29,632 bases of DNA from a virus, in IMG/VR virus record IMGVR_UViG_3300031783_000004, positions 1 through 29,632 of that record; one strand, 5' to 3'. A program made the translations under genes and the position numbers. Below are positions 6,866-15,347 of this stretch, piece after piece (the first letter of the stretch is position 1; each line of letters begins with the position of its first letter). The notes beneath the pieces are model-generated. The model had not been told where the DNA came from and did not search any database. It worked only from the letters and a program-made list of their open reading frames with translations.

Positions 6866-7615
6866 CTAACCCTCCTTTACGACAGCGCGAGTAAACGCGT
6901 TCCAATCCAGCGGCAGCTCGCCTGTCAGGCCGTACCGGTTCTTAGCCACGCATGTCGGACCGCCCGACACACGCATCACCCTGTCAGCATTTGGCCCTGC
7001 CAGGGGGATATTCCTCGACTTGCCAAACGTGCCCTGCTCGACACGAAGCGCAAAGCGCCAGTGTGCAAAAAAGACAGCGTCGCACCATTCTGTCACCAGC
7101 GCCGCGCTCGAGCGATGCAGCCGTGGCATATATCTGTCATAAGCCAGCGTCTCCGGGTCTTCAAAGCGCTCAATCTTCGCATGCGCAATCAAGAGCACGA
7201 TCATCGAGCGATCATCACGTAGCTTCTGCAGAAACGAAAGTACTTTGCGCCACTGTGCTAACGCAGCCAGATAGCCTCTGCCGTAGCCTCCGTCCACACG
7301 CTCGATCGTATCGACGTTATTCTGCGCACAGACGTGATCGTGAATCAGGCGCTCCAGCCAGTCCAGACTGTCGATGACCACAGTCTCGTAGTCATGCGCG
7401 CCATCGATGAGCCAGGTTAGATGACCCAACACCGACTCAAAGTCTTCGCACAGTGGGAAGCGGTCAACCTCCAGCTCGCCCAGTCCATCCTCAGTCGGGA
7501 TGAAGATCGGTTTGGGTGCACCAGCAGCAAACGTAGTTTTGCCGATGCCCTCGGTACCATAGAGAAGTATTCGCGGCGGTTTCGACTCTTTGCCTCGAAC
7601 AATGCGACTATTCAT
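6866..7615 (-). CDS. Sak4-like RecA-fold ATPase (single-strand annealing / recombination)
   Basis: This 249-aa P-loop ATPase has Walker A GTEGIGKTT at 20-28, a FIPTEDGLGEL segment after it, and Walker B VVIDS at 78-82. This is the AAA_24/Sak4 architecture found in phage recombination cassettes. Sak4 proteins are shortened RecA/RAD51 relatives that promote strand annealing with a single-strand binding partner; the DUF669 protein directly downstream is the likely partner. It starts at ATG 7615 with GGGAGGG. A promoter (7654-7680) overlaps the end of the preceding gene, making this the first gene of the replication operon. Confidence 0.88.
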   Translation of the reverse strand: MNSRIVRGKESKPPRILLYGTEGIGKTTFAAGAPKPIFIPTEDGLGELEVDRFPLCEDFESVLGHLTWLIDGAHDYETVVIDSLDWLERLIHDHVCAQNNVDTIERVDGGYGRGYLAALAQWRKVLSFLQKLRDDRSMIVLLIAHAKIERFEDPETLAYDRYMPRLHRSSAALVTEWCDAVFFAHWRFALRVEQGTFGKSRNIPLAGPNADRVMRVSGGPTCVAKNRYGLTGELPLDWNAFTRAVVKEG

Positions 7616-7653
7616 GCCTTACCCTCCCGTAAGGAAAATCGTGGCAAGAGAAA

Positions 7654-7680
7654 AATATACCAACGTGCCGGTCCAGTCAA
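7654..7680 (-). promoter_or_regulatory. Promoter of the replication/recombination operon
   Basis: On the minus strand TTGACT (7680-7675) is followed by TATATT (7659-7654) at 15 bases, or by the overlapping TATTTT at 17 bases. The TGA stop of the glycosyltransferase-methyltransferase gene is inside the -35 hexamer, the same arrangement as at the protease stop at 25160-25165. Confidence 0.6.
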
Positions 7681-9185
7681 GCGCTTCGGAATTTGACCAG
7701 AATAGACTTGTGTGCATAGTGGAATTTTTGCCAAGGTGAAAATGCTTTTAGTGGCTCGCGTTCTGGACTAAGCGCTCTGTATCCACCATGCCACGTGTCA
7801 TCTGTGAATTGGTGACTGTCATTGGTTACGATCAGCACCTGCCAGTCCTCACGTTTCAAGTATGCGTCCAGGAAGCGAACAATGTCCACACTAGGCCAGT
7901 GGTGCAGTACATCTTTGCACAGCACCACATCAGCCTGCGGCAACTTTTCGACTTCGCGAATATCCGCCTGGCGAAACTCACATGCGTAACTGCTACGTCC
8001 TGACCACAGTGGCAGCAAGTCTATGCCGATGACATTGGCCTGGCATCTGCGTGCAATTTCCTCAGTAATCCAGCCCGGGCCACAACCTAGGTCAAGTACC
8101 GTTTTCGCTCGTGATGCTCGAATGACCAATGTCACTAGGTTGACATACTCCAGCGTGCGTCCCTGTGGGAAAAAGTCTTCGCACTTCGCATGATCCCACA
8201 CATTCGCCTCATAAACCTTTCTGTAAGTCTCCACAATGTCACTATTGTCTAATGCCTTGTAAAGCGTTTGAAACTTGGTGTACACGACACTTTCCTCCGG
8301 CAGCCGTGGGCAGTACCCAAAGACATCGCGGCGATTGCGAATATCTTTGACCAGGAATGGCTTCGCTGCAACACGATGCACAAATACCGGCTTACCCTGA
8401 AACTCACATACGATCGCCGGCGGTGCCCACCTTACATTTTCAATCGTTCGATGCTCGACCTGCGTGACACCTAACGCCAAGCGAATCGCATCCTGGTCAC
8501 CAAAGAAGTAGCGAAAGTAAAAGTCACTGTGCTGGCACAGCCAGTCCACGATCAAGATCGCCTGCCATGCCCTCTGCCGATCAATCAGCAACTGCCCACC
8601 CTGTACTTGTGGCACATGACGAAATTCGTCCACAAGTTTCGACCACTTGAGATTCAGCGCCATGTGGGGGAAGTCGGCCCAGTAGCAAATCGGATACTTG
8701 CGCGCATACTCGATGAGCCTGTTGATCGCTGACACTGGGTAGGCATCTGCGTCCAAAAAAAGTATCCTGCGATAGCGGCAATTCCTGATCGCATGCACCT
8801 TGGCTCCGTAGCCATCGACAATGCGCGGCCTGCTCCTCTGCATCACTTCGCATGCATTGACGATGCGCACGTCCAGGCCCTCGACCAGTCGCGGCTCCAC
8901 TGGCTCGCTGTCAAAATGATGTCCATGCCACACTTCAATCACGCCGTCGTATCCGTAGTGCCGAAGCATGTGACAGCACAGCGCTGCGCCCAGCCAATAC
9001 TTGCCACCACCAGCGATCACGACTGCGAATTCACCCTCTTCGTCACCGACTGGATACTCCTCTTGCGCTGTCAGGTCAATGACACGTTCGAGTGCGTCGT
9101 GATGCGCTTTGATGACGTTCGGACATGCGTGCCAATTTGAGGCGCGTTTGGGATTGACGGGTTCAGGAAGCGGATCATCGAACAT
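7677..9185 (-). CDS. Glycosyltransferase-methyltransferase fusion protein
   Basis: Two enzyme domains share one 502-aa chain. Residues about 53-290 look like a GT-A glycosyltransferase related to the mannosyltransferase/GT8-like group: YGAKVHAIRNCRYRRILFLDADAYPVS-type region with the metal-binding D-A-D at 145-147, and FFGDQDA at 227-233. Residues about 345-500 are a class I SAM methyltransferase with DLGCGPG at 365-371, an acidic strand end VIGIDL at 385-390 and VVLCKDVLHHWPS at 420-433. It is the last gene of the tail operon, so it may sugar-modify and methylate a tail or capsid protein, or host surface glycan; the substrate is unknown. ATG 9185 lacks a clear Shine-Dalgarno, so the exact start is uncertain. 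Confidence 0.85.
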   Translation of the reverse strand: MFDDPLPEPVNPKRASNWHACPNVIKAHHDALERVIDLTAQEEYPVGDEEGEFAVVIAGGGKYWLGAALCCHMLRHYGYDGVIEVWHGHHFDSEPVEPRLVEGLDVRIVNACEVMQRSRPRIVDGYGAKVHAIRNCRYRRILFLDADAYPVSAINRLIEYARKYPICYWADFPHMALNLKWSKLVDEFRHVPQVQGGQLLIDRQRAWQAILIVDWLCQHSDFYFRYFFGDQDAIRLALGVTQVEHRTIENVRWAPPAIVCEFQGKPVFVHRVAAKPFLVKDIRNRRDVFGYCPRLPEESVVYTKFQTLYKALDNSDIVETYRKVYEANVWDHAKCEDFFPQGRTLEYVNLVTLVIRASRAKTVLDLGCGPGWITEEIARRCQANVIGIDLLPLWSGRSSYACEFRQADIREVEKLPQADVVLCKDVLHHWPSVDIVRFLDAYLKREDWQVLIVTNDSHQFTDDTWHGGYRALSPEREPLKAFSPWQKFHYAHKSILVKFRSA

Positions 9186-9195
9186 ACGTTATTGA

Positions 9196-9951
9196 TCAAG
9201 CGGGCCTAAGTACGAACGAACCTGATGCGCAGCGACCAGGTTTGATCGTAATATAAAAGGTGGGCAACTCAGGACATCCGGTGACTGTGATATCGAAATC
9301 GTCTGTGTCTAATGCACATTGATACCAATTACAATGCAGAACATACCCACCAGTCAATGATCCTAAAATACAGGTAAAACTTGCCCCCTCAACACAATCA
9401 GGAATACCCGTTACACCGTTGTTCCAAGTTATAGTATTGTCTGACCATTGTTTTGGATCAGATGTTCCTGATATAGTATCTCCTAAAATTTCTAAATCAT
9501 AGTCAAGCACATACCAGCTACCATCGGGTGGACAACATTCACCATCACCGCCCCCGCCACCATTACCACTACCACTATCACTAGACGGTGACGATCCGTA
9601 GTAGCCGCAGTCGGGTACACGCACGTAGTCGCCGTCATCCGTGTAGTAGTAAATGTCCACGATGCGGCCTGTTTCATCGCGTACTACGCACAGGCGAGAC
9701 AAGCAGTCGGTACAGGGGACACCACCGCCACCACCGCCTCCTGGAGCGCTACCACCTGAATCAGGGTAACTCGATGGTGGATAACTCGCCCACGATCCCA
9801 AATCCGATGTCGATTCAGAAACCGAAACAAAACTCGGTAAGTCGGAATCCTGCTGCTGGTCCGGCACGCAGCAATACGCTGCGTATATCGGCTTGCCATC
9901 GCTGGCTAGTCCGAGAAAATGTCCAATGTATCTGCCAGGTTGTAGCACCAT
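9196..9951 (-). CDS. Gly/Ser-rich, Cys-containing tail-end protein, function unknown
   Basis: This 251-aa protein has a short folded N-terminus (about 1-45), a Ser/Pro/Gly-rich linker with a run of seven glycines (about 70-77), a small domain with CTDCLSRLC and IVDIYYYTDDGDYVRV (79-115), a second Gly/Ser linker (120-137), and a Cys-containing C-terminal domain (138-251). The flexible linkers, small domains and position at the end of the tail operon suggest an exposed virion protein, perhaps receptor-binding. The C-terminal domain (9240-9500) is visibly more AT-rich than its neighbours, suggesting recent exchange. The ATG at 9951 lies 1 base after the upstream stop codon. Confidence 0.7.
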   Translation of the reverse strand: MVLQPGRYIGHFLGLASDGKPIYAAYCCVPDQQQDSDLPSFVSVSESTSDLGSWASYPPSSYPDSGGSAPGGGGGGGVPCTDCLSRLCVVRDETGRIVDIYYYTDDGDYVRVPDCGYYGSSPSSDSGSGNGGGGGDGECCPPDGSWYVLDYDLEILGDTISGTSDPKQWSDNTITWNNGVTGIPDCVEGASFTCILGSLTGGYVLHCNWYQCALDTDDFDITVTGCPELPTFYITIKPGRCASGSFVLRPA

Positions 9952-9952
9952 G

Positions 9953-10651
9953 TCAGCCGTTCAAGTCTAAGACATAACACTCGAATGCATTCGTCCACAC
10001 GCCATTGACGAAACGCTGCACATATCCGTTTTGAAGTCCACTTGAGCCGCCACCTGACTGGCCACCGCTTGTCACCAGCACAATCTCCTGCCTGTCACGT
10101 GCATCCAACTGCACCAGCGCCAGATGCCAAAGCCCAGAATGTGGCCTCGACGCAATGATGCGAGCCGGTCCATTCGGTACCGACTGCAAGCCGCCAAATT
10201 CGTTGTCGATTACGTCTGCGTATTCGTATAAGTCCATGTCTTCTGCAGGACGCCTCACAAACGTGAACGCCAGTCCAGACACAGCGACTCGAAACGCTTC
10301 GTTCAGATCGTTCGACGGATCGACTGCGATGCCAAACGGTTGGCCACGTGCAGGCGAAGTCGCTAAAAAAATTGGCTTCCTCTGCGCCTCTGCGATCCAT
10401 TCCTCAACCGGTCCCCTCCAACCTTGTGGCGCTGTCAAGCCAATCACAGCACCGATATTTGTGGCCAAGCCTGTCGCATACACAGTCAAAGCAGGCAGCG
10501 GTTCCTCAAACGTCAACCCCCTCGCACCATGCTCAACACGATGCAGCATGCGTGCAAACTTCGACGCGTCAATCATCATGTTGATCCGATTGGCCGACAA
10601 AACACGGCCAACCGGATCACCAGGAAACAGTTTGCGATACTCGTCACTCAT
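9953..10651 (-). CDS. Putative tail protein (232 aa), function unknown
   Basis: I do not recognise a named family. The protein has a helical N-terminus (GDPVGRVLSANRINMMIDASKFARML) followed by mixed strand segments and ends in a Gly/Ser-rich linker (TSGGQSGGGSSGLQ, about 194-207) with a short C-terminal strand block. It sits between the 360-aa protein and the Gly/Ser-rich tail-end protein with gaps of 1-2 bases, so it is cotranscribed and likely translationally coupled. Position after the tape measure gene suggests a tail-tip or adsorption component, which is inference from phage gene order. Confidence 0.7.
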   Translation of the reverse strand: MSDEYRKLFPGDPVGRVLSANRINMMIDASKFARMLHRVEHGARGLTFEEPLPALTVYATGLATNIGAVIGLTAPQGWRGPVEEWIAEAQRKPIFLATSPARGQPFGIAVDPSNDLNEAFRVAVSGLAFTFVRRPAEDMDLYEYADVIDNEFGGLQSVPNGPARIIASRPHSGLWHLALVQLDARDRQEIVLVTSGGQSGGGSSGLQNGYVQRFVNGVWTNAFECYVLDLNG

Positions 10652-10653
10652 GG

Positions 10654-11736
10654 TCAGTTTCCTATTCCGAGTAAGTTGAAGTCGCCGTCCGGGATCACTT
10701 CCTCAGTATAAGCGACCGCCGGCACATGCATCACCGTGTTGGCCTCTACGATCCTCTTGTATCGCACCCACAAATAGTCCCAACCCCTTTTCAGCGGAAT
10801 CACGATCTCATCCGACACCTTCACGTTTAACTCGTTCGGGATCACACTGAATTTGTGGGTGATCGACCAACGATCACTGACTGAGTATGATCCGTTCATG
10901 CCCAAGTAGAGCACCTCGCCAGGATTGGCTCCATAGAAGCGATCTTTGTTTTTGCGCCCGACCAAGCGCCAAACCGTCATCAGATAGTCCCACGACAAAG
11001 CATTGACTTGATACGTCACTGACCATTCGAAGCGCGGCACATAAACCTCACAGCCCTCGACACTGTTTTCAGTGACACCAATCGCTCTGCGATAGCTAGG
11101 CCCAGGCGTTGGCATCTGCCACACGCCATTAGCTGTCCCCACTGGCGCCGGCATAGCATCCAGCGTCAGGGTGTTTTGATTCACATCGACAGCCGTGATC
11201 ATGTAACCACCATAGCGCCACTGGCGCGGGCCACCGACCACAAAGATCGTGGCCCCGACCATTCCTGGACCAACAATCGCATCCGGCACCACTGTGTTCT
11301 GCCCTACGACACGCAAGTTGACCCCGAACAACACTCCACCAGGCGCCACATTCCCTGTTGTGCGAATCGACTGTGTGATCTTGACTGTATCACCGACCAG
11401 ATCAACCGAAAACGATGGCCCAACTAGCTGGCCCACACCACCACCACCTCTCGGTGGACTAGGCTGCTCACCCACTGGCGTGTCTGTCCCCGATCGACTC
11501 GTCGGCTTATACGTGACCGTAACATTCCAGACACCGTCGGTCTTCTCAAACGGCTCGACATTGACTTCCGAGCGAATCAGCCCCTGATACACCGGCGGCG
11601 TCTGAGCATAGGTTGCCGATAGTATCTCGCCCTCATCCATCGATCCTAGGGCAAGAAAGCGAAACGTAATTTTTGCATCCTCTGTGCTTACCGAGACCTG
11701 CCTGGAATCCGCCATTTCGACTAGTGTCACCGGCAT
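10654..11736 (-). CDS. Putative tail-tip / distal tail protein (360 aa)
   Basis: It directly follows the tape measure gene (1-base gap), the usual place for distal tail or tail-tip proteins. The sequence is strand-rich, with repeated short motifs such as VTVTYKPTSRSG and WSVTYQVNALSWDYL and a Pro/Gly-rich hinge (SPPRGGGGVGQL, about 93-104). There are no recognisable catalytic residues. No signal peptide or membrane segment is visible. It may form the ring at the end of the tail, but family membership cannot be settled by eye. Confidence 0.7.
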   Translation of the reverse strand: MPVTLVEMADSRQVSVSTEDAKITFRFLALGSMDEGEILSATYAQTPPVYQGLIRSEVNVEPFEKTDGVWNVTVTYKPTSRSGTDTPVGEQPSPPRGGGGVGQLVGPSFSVDLVGDTVKITQSIRTTGNVAPGGVLFGVNLRVVGQNTVVPDAIVGPGMVGATIFVVGGPRQWRYGGYMITAVDVNQNTLTLDAMPAPVGTANGVWQMPTPGPSYRRAIGVTENSVEGCEVYVPRFEWSVTYQVNALSWDYLMTVWRLVGRKNKDRFYGANPGEVLYLGMNGSYSVSDRWSITHKFSVIPNELNVKVSDEIVIPLKRGWDYLWVRYKRIVEANTVMHVPAVAYTEEVIPDGDFNLLGIGN

Positions 11737-11737
11737 A

Positions 11738-13390
11738 TCAATCCACCCTCATCCCATTTTCCACTTGCTGCTTGACACGCCGCACTTCATCGAGGATATT
11801 CCTAAGCAGGCTATTTGTCTCCTCGCGCTTCGTGTCATAGTACAACTGCGCCATCGCACGCGTGGCCACAAACAAACCGCGCGCGCTAGTCAAGTACTGT
11901 TTCAGCTCATCCGGTTTCATCTGACTACTTGCCTGTGGTGGCACTACCGGCGGTGGTGGTGCGGCCCTGTGTTTTTGATTCGCTTTTTCAATCGACTGGC
12001 GTAGCCGTTCCTGCGACTCAATCAGCTTCTGATTCGCTTCCGACAAATCGACCTTGAGAGCATCTTTTATCTCCTCGTGGAATAGCTCGAGTCCCAACTG
12101 GCCACCCAGGCCGATCAGTCCACCAGCCAATGCGCCCCATGGTCCCGCAATCATGCCGCCAGCGACTGCACCAACTAGCGGCAATATCCAGGGATTGCGC
12201 CTAAGCGAATTCACGATCCAGTCCACAAATTCGTTCCACTTCTCGCGCAGGCCCACAATGATGCCACGCCACAGGCGATCCACTGCATTACCAAGTATCT
12301 CAAATGCGCTCTCCAAGTCGCCCGACTTCACCGACAAGACAATGGCATCCCAGGCGTCCATGAATTCGCTTTTGATCTGCTGAAACGACTGCGTCAAGTC
12401 CTCTGACATCTTGCGCCCTGTCTCTGTCTGCGTCGCCCAGATTGCGATCAGCCCACCAGTGGCCGCTACCAATAACCCAATCGGAGACAAAAGCGCAGTG
12501 ATCGCGGTCGTCAGTAGCGCCAGCACACCTAAGACCGCTTTGATTGCGACCACGACACCAAAGATCGTAACACCAACTGTAGCGACCACTGCTGAGAAGG
12601 TGATTAGGCCAGCCGTGACACCCACAACGGTCACAATCAACTCGCGGTTGCGTTCCACAAATGCTCGCAAGTTCGCAATCGCTGGCACCACGCTATCAGC
12701 GACCATCTGAAACACCGGTGCCACTGTCTCACCGATGACATCGACAACTGAACCAATCACCTCTCGAATCTGCGTCCAGGCCTGGGTAGTCTTTGATGCT
12801 AACTTCGCTTGTTCGTCTGTCCAGGTAACACCTAGTGCTATCCCTTGCTTGCGCAGCGCCTCGATGCCACGTTCACCACTATTCAGATAGGTGGCCAGGA
12901 CAGGACCGGCGGTTCTACCGAATATCTCAATCGCAGCTTCCGTGCGCTTGGTCGAGTCTTCAATCGATGCCAAGTATCTCAGCACAGCCTCGAATTGCTG
13001 CGTCATGTCGGCCATGAGCACATTCTCGCCAACATTTTTCTGCGAGAGCGCCTCTCGCATGTTCTTCGCAGCGTCTTCGACAACGCTCAGCTCGAAGCCA
13101 GCCACCTTTCCAGCATAGGCTAGCTCGCTCAGTAGCTTTGCCGACAGGCCCGTGCGTTCTGATATCTTTTGCAACTCGTTGCCAGTCGATGCAAACGATG
13201 ACAACGCTTTGCCAAACGCTCCCCCCAGGCCCAGGCCAATAGCACCAACTTGTGCGCTCATGCGAAGCAGCGACTGCGAAAAGTTGGCCAGCTTCTGCGA
13301 TACAGCTTGCAGCGCCTGCGTGAATTTGTTATCACGCAGCGCCAGCTCAACATACGCCCTGCCAGCCCTAATCTCCCCTGCGCTCGCCAT
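11738..13390 (-). CDS. Tail tape measure protein
   Basis: The 550-aa protein starts with AGEIRAGRAYVELALRDNKF, then a long helical region (about 25-240) with Gln/Ala/Lys-rich heptads. Two hydrophobic helical segments follow (about 248-325, e.g. VGLITFSAVVATVGVTIFGVVVA-like stretch), then a third Gly/Ala-rich segment (about 405-435, GAVAGGMIAGPWGALAGG) and a charged coiled-coil tail. This layout and its position after frameshifting chaperone genes identify the tape measure, which sets tail length and enters the host membrane during DNA injection. ATG 13390 is chosen because GAGGTGG lies just upstream; GTG 13396 is in frame but overlaps that site. At ~550 aa the tail would be short, roughly 80 nm at 0.15 nm per residue. 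Confidence 0.9.
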   Translation of the reverse strand: MASAGEIRAGRAYVELALRDNKFTQALQAVSQKLANFSQSLLRMSAQVGAIGLGLGGAFGKALSSFASTGNELQKISERTGLSAKLLSELAYAGKVAGFELSVVEDAAKNMREALSQKNVGENVLMADMTQQFEAVLRYLASIEDSTKRTEAAIEIFGRTAGPVLATYLNSGERGIEALRKQGIALGVTWTDEQAKLASKTTQAWTQIREVIGSVVDVIGETVAPVFQMVADSVVPAIANLRAFVERNRELIVTVVGVTAGLITFSAVVATVGVTIFGVVVAIKAVLGVLALLTTAITALLSPIGLLVAATGGLIAIWATQTETGRKMSEDLTQSFQQIKSEFMDAWDAIVLSVKSGDLESAFEILGNAVDRLWRGIIVGLREKWNEFVDWIVNSLRRNPWILPLVGAVAGGMIAGPWGALAGGLIGLGGQLGLELFHEEIKDALKVDLSEANQKLIESQERLRQSIEKANQKHRAAPPPPVVPPQASSQMKPDELKQYLTSARGLFVATRAMAQLYYDTKREETNSLLRNILDEVRRVKQQVENGMRVD

Positions 13391-13790
13391 GACCACCTCG
13401 TGTCAATAGCTCGTAAAACTCGCGCATTGTAATCTTCTCAGACTCGACCCTAGCTTGTACTAGAGGATGAAAATGGTCCGGCGTGAATTCGGGAGTGTTG
13501 CGTCTATCTCGGTGACAATTTGCGATGAGCGACATGAGCGCCGAGAACATGTTCCAGTCCGAAATCAAACGAGCGTGCGCCATCATGAAAAGCTGGCGCA
13601 ACGTGAAGTCCCACGGCTCGACGCCCAAAATACCCGCGTAAACAAAGATCAGCCGCTCGTAGTCGGCAGCGGCTCGTTCTGAAACTTCTCCTCGATCGTC
13701 TGAAACGCCTTTTCCAGTTCGTTTCGGCTGCGCTCCCAGCCAGCGCGCAACGCTTTCCGCATCTTCTCGAACGGGAAAAAATCGATACAC
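13368..13790 (-). CDS. Tail assembly chaperone, frameshift extension (gpGT-like)
   Basis: This frame is open from 13790 to 13368 and overlaps the preceding chaperone gene by 142 bases in the -1 frame. A perfect slippery heptamer T-TTT-TTC lies at 13781-13775, in phase with the upstream gene. A -1 shift there would join residues 1-96 of the upstream protein to this frame, giving about 231 aa. The unique region (IFVYAGILGVEPWDFTLRQLFMMAHARL) is helical and resembles the second chaperone part in other siphophages. Its only own start is a GTG at 13790 without a clear Shine-Dalgarno, supporting expression by frameshift. It overlaps the tape measure start by 23 bases. Confidence 0.8.
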   Translation of the reverse strand: MYRFFPVREDAESVARWLGAQPKRTGKGVSDDRGEVSERAAADYERLIFVYAGILGVEPWDFTLRQLFMMAHARLISDWNMFSALMSLIANCHRDRRNTPEFTPDHFHPLVQARVESEKITMREFYELLTRGGHGERRGD

Positions 13791-14062
13791 TCCTGGAAAA
13801 CAGCCTCGATGAGTGTCTCTAGGCTGTCACCACGGAAACAGGTCGAAAACTCCTCGAATTCAGGCCGTTTTTCCGCCGGTTCCAGCATCTCCCAAGCGAC
13901 TTTGAGCGCGACTGAGAAGTCTTCTAGCAGCGTTGTGAACAGTTTGTCAACGTTTTTGAACGAGAGCAGGTCAACTCCGCACGTTGTGCGGATTGCCAAC
14001 GCCCGTTTGCAGTCCAGTTTGATGGTCCAAACACGTCCCAACGAGTCAGTGATTGTACGCAT
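13649..14062 (-). CDS. Tail assembly chaperone (gpG-like)
   Basis: This 137-aa acidic protein (MRTITDSLGRVWTIKLDCKRAL...) lies between the tail tube gene and the tape measure gene, where gpG-type chaperones are encoded. It has an N-terminal strand pair and a long helical remainder. ATG 14062 has GAGGGA upstream. Programmed -1 frameshifting at codons 94-96 (T-TTT-TTC, 13781-13775) would yield the longer form. In lambda the short and long forms coat the tape measure protein during tail assembly; the same role is inferred here from order and frameshift. Confidence 0.82.
   Translation of the reverse strand: MRTITDSLGRVWTIKLDCKRALAIRTTCGVDLLSFKNVDKLFTTLLEDFSVALKVAWEMLEPAEKRPEFEEFSTCFRGDSLETLIEAVFQECIDFFPFEKMRKALRAGWERSRNELEKAFQTIEEKFQNEPLPTTSG
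13775..13781 (-). promoter_or_regulatory. Programmed -1 frameshift slippery site
   Basis: On the minus strand the heptamer is T TTT TTC in the zero frame of the 13649-14062 gene (GAT TTT TTC). After a -1 slip both tRNAs can re-pair (TTT, TTT), and the new frame stays open to 13368. Confidence 0.72.
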
Positions 14063-14078
14063 AGCCGTCCCTCAATCG

Positions 14079-14501
14079 TTATTCAGGCAGTCCCACCCAT
14101 TGTGGCACCGTTGGAGACGGTGCAGGTTTCAGCGTCAGCGTCGCAGTCACGACTTCCTCAAGCGGTTCCTGTCTCCTCACCGAAGTCACCACTGCTAAGA
14201 ATTCGACACCAGCACCATTTGTAGCGTCCAGCACACGCACACGAACCGGAGTGCGGTCCCTATGCGCCTTGACCAGTTTCATCAACTGCGCCGACTCAGT
14301 ATCCCAAATTGTTTCTACCTCGACTGTAAGCGACCTGAGTGTCTGCAGCATCACGCGCCAGCCTTGATTACCACGCGCTGTCGCATCCGCTTCTGCGTCT
14401 TCAGTAGTCAGATTGACATCGCGGACTGTCGTAACTTCCTGGAACGTGTTTTCAGTCATTTCGACAAACAGTTTTGCGTCCATTCCGCGGCGTGTAGGCA
14501 T
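14079..14501 (-). CDS. Major tail tube protein
   Basis: This 140-aa protein has the pattern of TP901-1-like phage tail tube proteins: an N-terminal MDAKLFVEMTENTFQEVTTVRDVNLTTEDAEADATARG block, then WRVMLQTLRSLTVEVETIWDTES and a C-terminal strand block ending in EVVTATLTLKP. These subunits stack as hexameric rings to make the non-contractile tail. ATG 14501 follows GGGGGTGA. It lies just upstream of the chaperone pair, the standard order. Confidence 0.85.
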   Translation of the reverse strand: MPTRRGMDAKLFVEMTENTFQEVTTVRDVNLTTEDAEADATARGNQGWRVMLQTLRSLTVEVETIWDTESAQLMKLVKAHRDRTPVRVRVLDATNGAGVEFLAVVTSVRRQEPLEEVVTATLTLKPAPSPTVPQWVGLPE

Positions 14502-14505
14502 GATG

Positions 14506-14925
14506 TCACCCCCCTGTCACAAAGTCTTTTAGGAAGTCGCTCAGTCTGGCCAGGCCCTGACGGTGAGCAGGTCGCATATAGGGCCGAGCCTCGTAAACCT
14601 TTTTTCCAATGATCCCACTATACTCCAATAGCGATGGCACTACCGATCCCGCCTTGATGAGGATCGGCCCAATCACAACGCTTTGCTTGGCCGCATCATA
14701 GGTGAAGTAAATATGCTGCTTGAGCAGACCGACGTGAGCATACGGTGGCATGCCTGGCGGTGCTACTCCTTTTCGCCTCTTCATGCTGTTTTGGGCGATC
14801 TTGCGCACATACGCGCCATAGCGTGATAGCGCTTTGCGACGCCCACGCTCCACCGCGCGCATCACACCAGAGCGATCAAAAAAACTGCTCTTAGCTAGCG
14901 AAAGCGACACCGACAGCATAGCCAT
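14506..14925 (-). CDS. HK97 gp10-like head-tail/tail completion protein
   Basis: This 139-aa basic protein begins with a helical N-terminus (FFDRSGVMRAVERGRRKALSRYGAYVRKIAQNSMKRRK), contains a GMPPYAHVGLLKQHIYFTYD block, and ends with the YEARPYMRPAHRQGL segment followed by a C-terminal helix. That pattern is typical of HK97-gp10/neck-type proteins that act at the head-tail junction. The ATG overlaps the upstream stop (TAATG), showing translational coupling. Confidence 0.78.
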   Translation of the reverse strand: MAMLSVSLSLAKSSFFDRSGVMRAVERGRRKALSRYGAYVRKIAQNSMKRRKGVAPPGMPPYAHVGLLKQHIYFTYDAAKQSVVIGPILIKAGSVVPSLLEYSGIIGKKVYEARPYMRPAHRQGLARLSDFLKDFVTGG

Positions 14926-15338
14926 TACACCGAGTAAACATACTCGCAGCTTACCGTGCTCACAAAAAGCCTATGCGTGTCCAGATACTCGTGGAAGTAA
15001 AGAGGCGATGCAGCGACACTCAAGCCAAGATAACCACTGGGTAGTCCCATTTCCTCTAACTCGCTTATCAGCGCCTCGACGTAATCAATCATGATGCCAA
15101 CCTGCACGTCATCAGTCAGCTTTTTCCTGATCACGATCTCCAGCGTGATGTAGAGCGACCTACGGTCCCTCGACTCACTCTGATCTCGCACCTCACGCGG
15201 CACCACTGAAACCAGCAGTCGATTGTCCGTCACATCGATGGTCGGGTGGTAGTCCAAGCCAACTTCAGCGCTCAGCGGCAAACTGGCACCAGCCAGTTCG
15301 TTCGTTACGTGTCGAGCCAAGTCTATGATTGCGCCCAT
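14925..15338 (-). CDS. Putative tail terminator protein (137 aa)
   Basis: It lies between the head completion genes and the tail tube gene, where tail terminators (lambda gpU-like) are found. It has a helical N-terminus (IIDLARHVTNELAGASL), a strand DNRLLVSVVPREV, and a following RRSLYITLEIVIRKKLTDD strand with a helix DYVEALISELEEM. That alpha/beta arrangement fits the gpU-like fold. Assignment rests on order and predicted layout, not a signature motif. The start has only a weak Shine-Dalgarno. Confidence 0.65.
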   Translation of the reverse strand: MGAIIDLARHVTNELAGASLPLSAEVGLDYHPTIDVTDNRLLVSVVPREVRDQSESRDRRSLYITLEIVIRKKLTDDVQVGIMIDYVEALISELEEMGLPSGYLGLSVAASPLYFHEYLDTHRLFVSTVSCEYVYSV

Positions 15339-15347
15339 CGTGTCTGC

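Noticed and set aside
6401-7222. 273-codon plus-strand frame
   Set aside because: It is the mirror of the DUF669 and Sak4-like genes, which have clear motifs, start sites and coupling on the minus strand.
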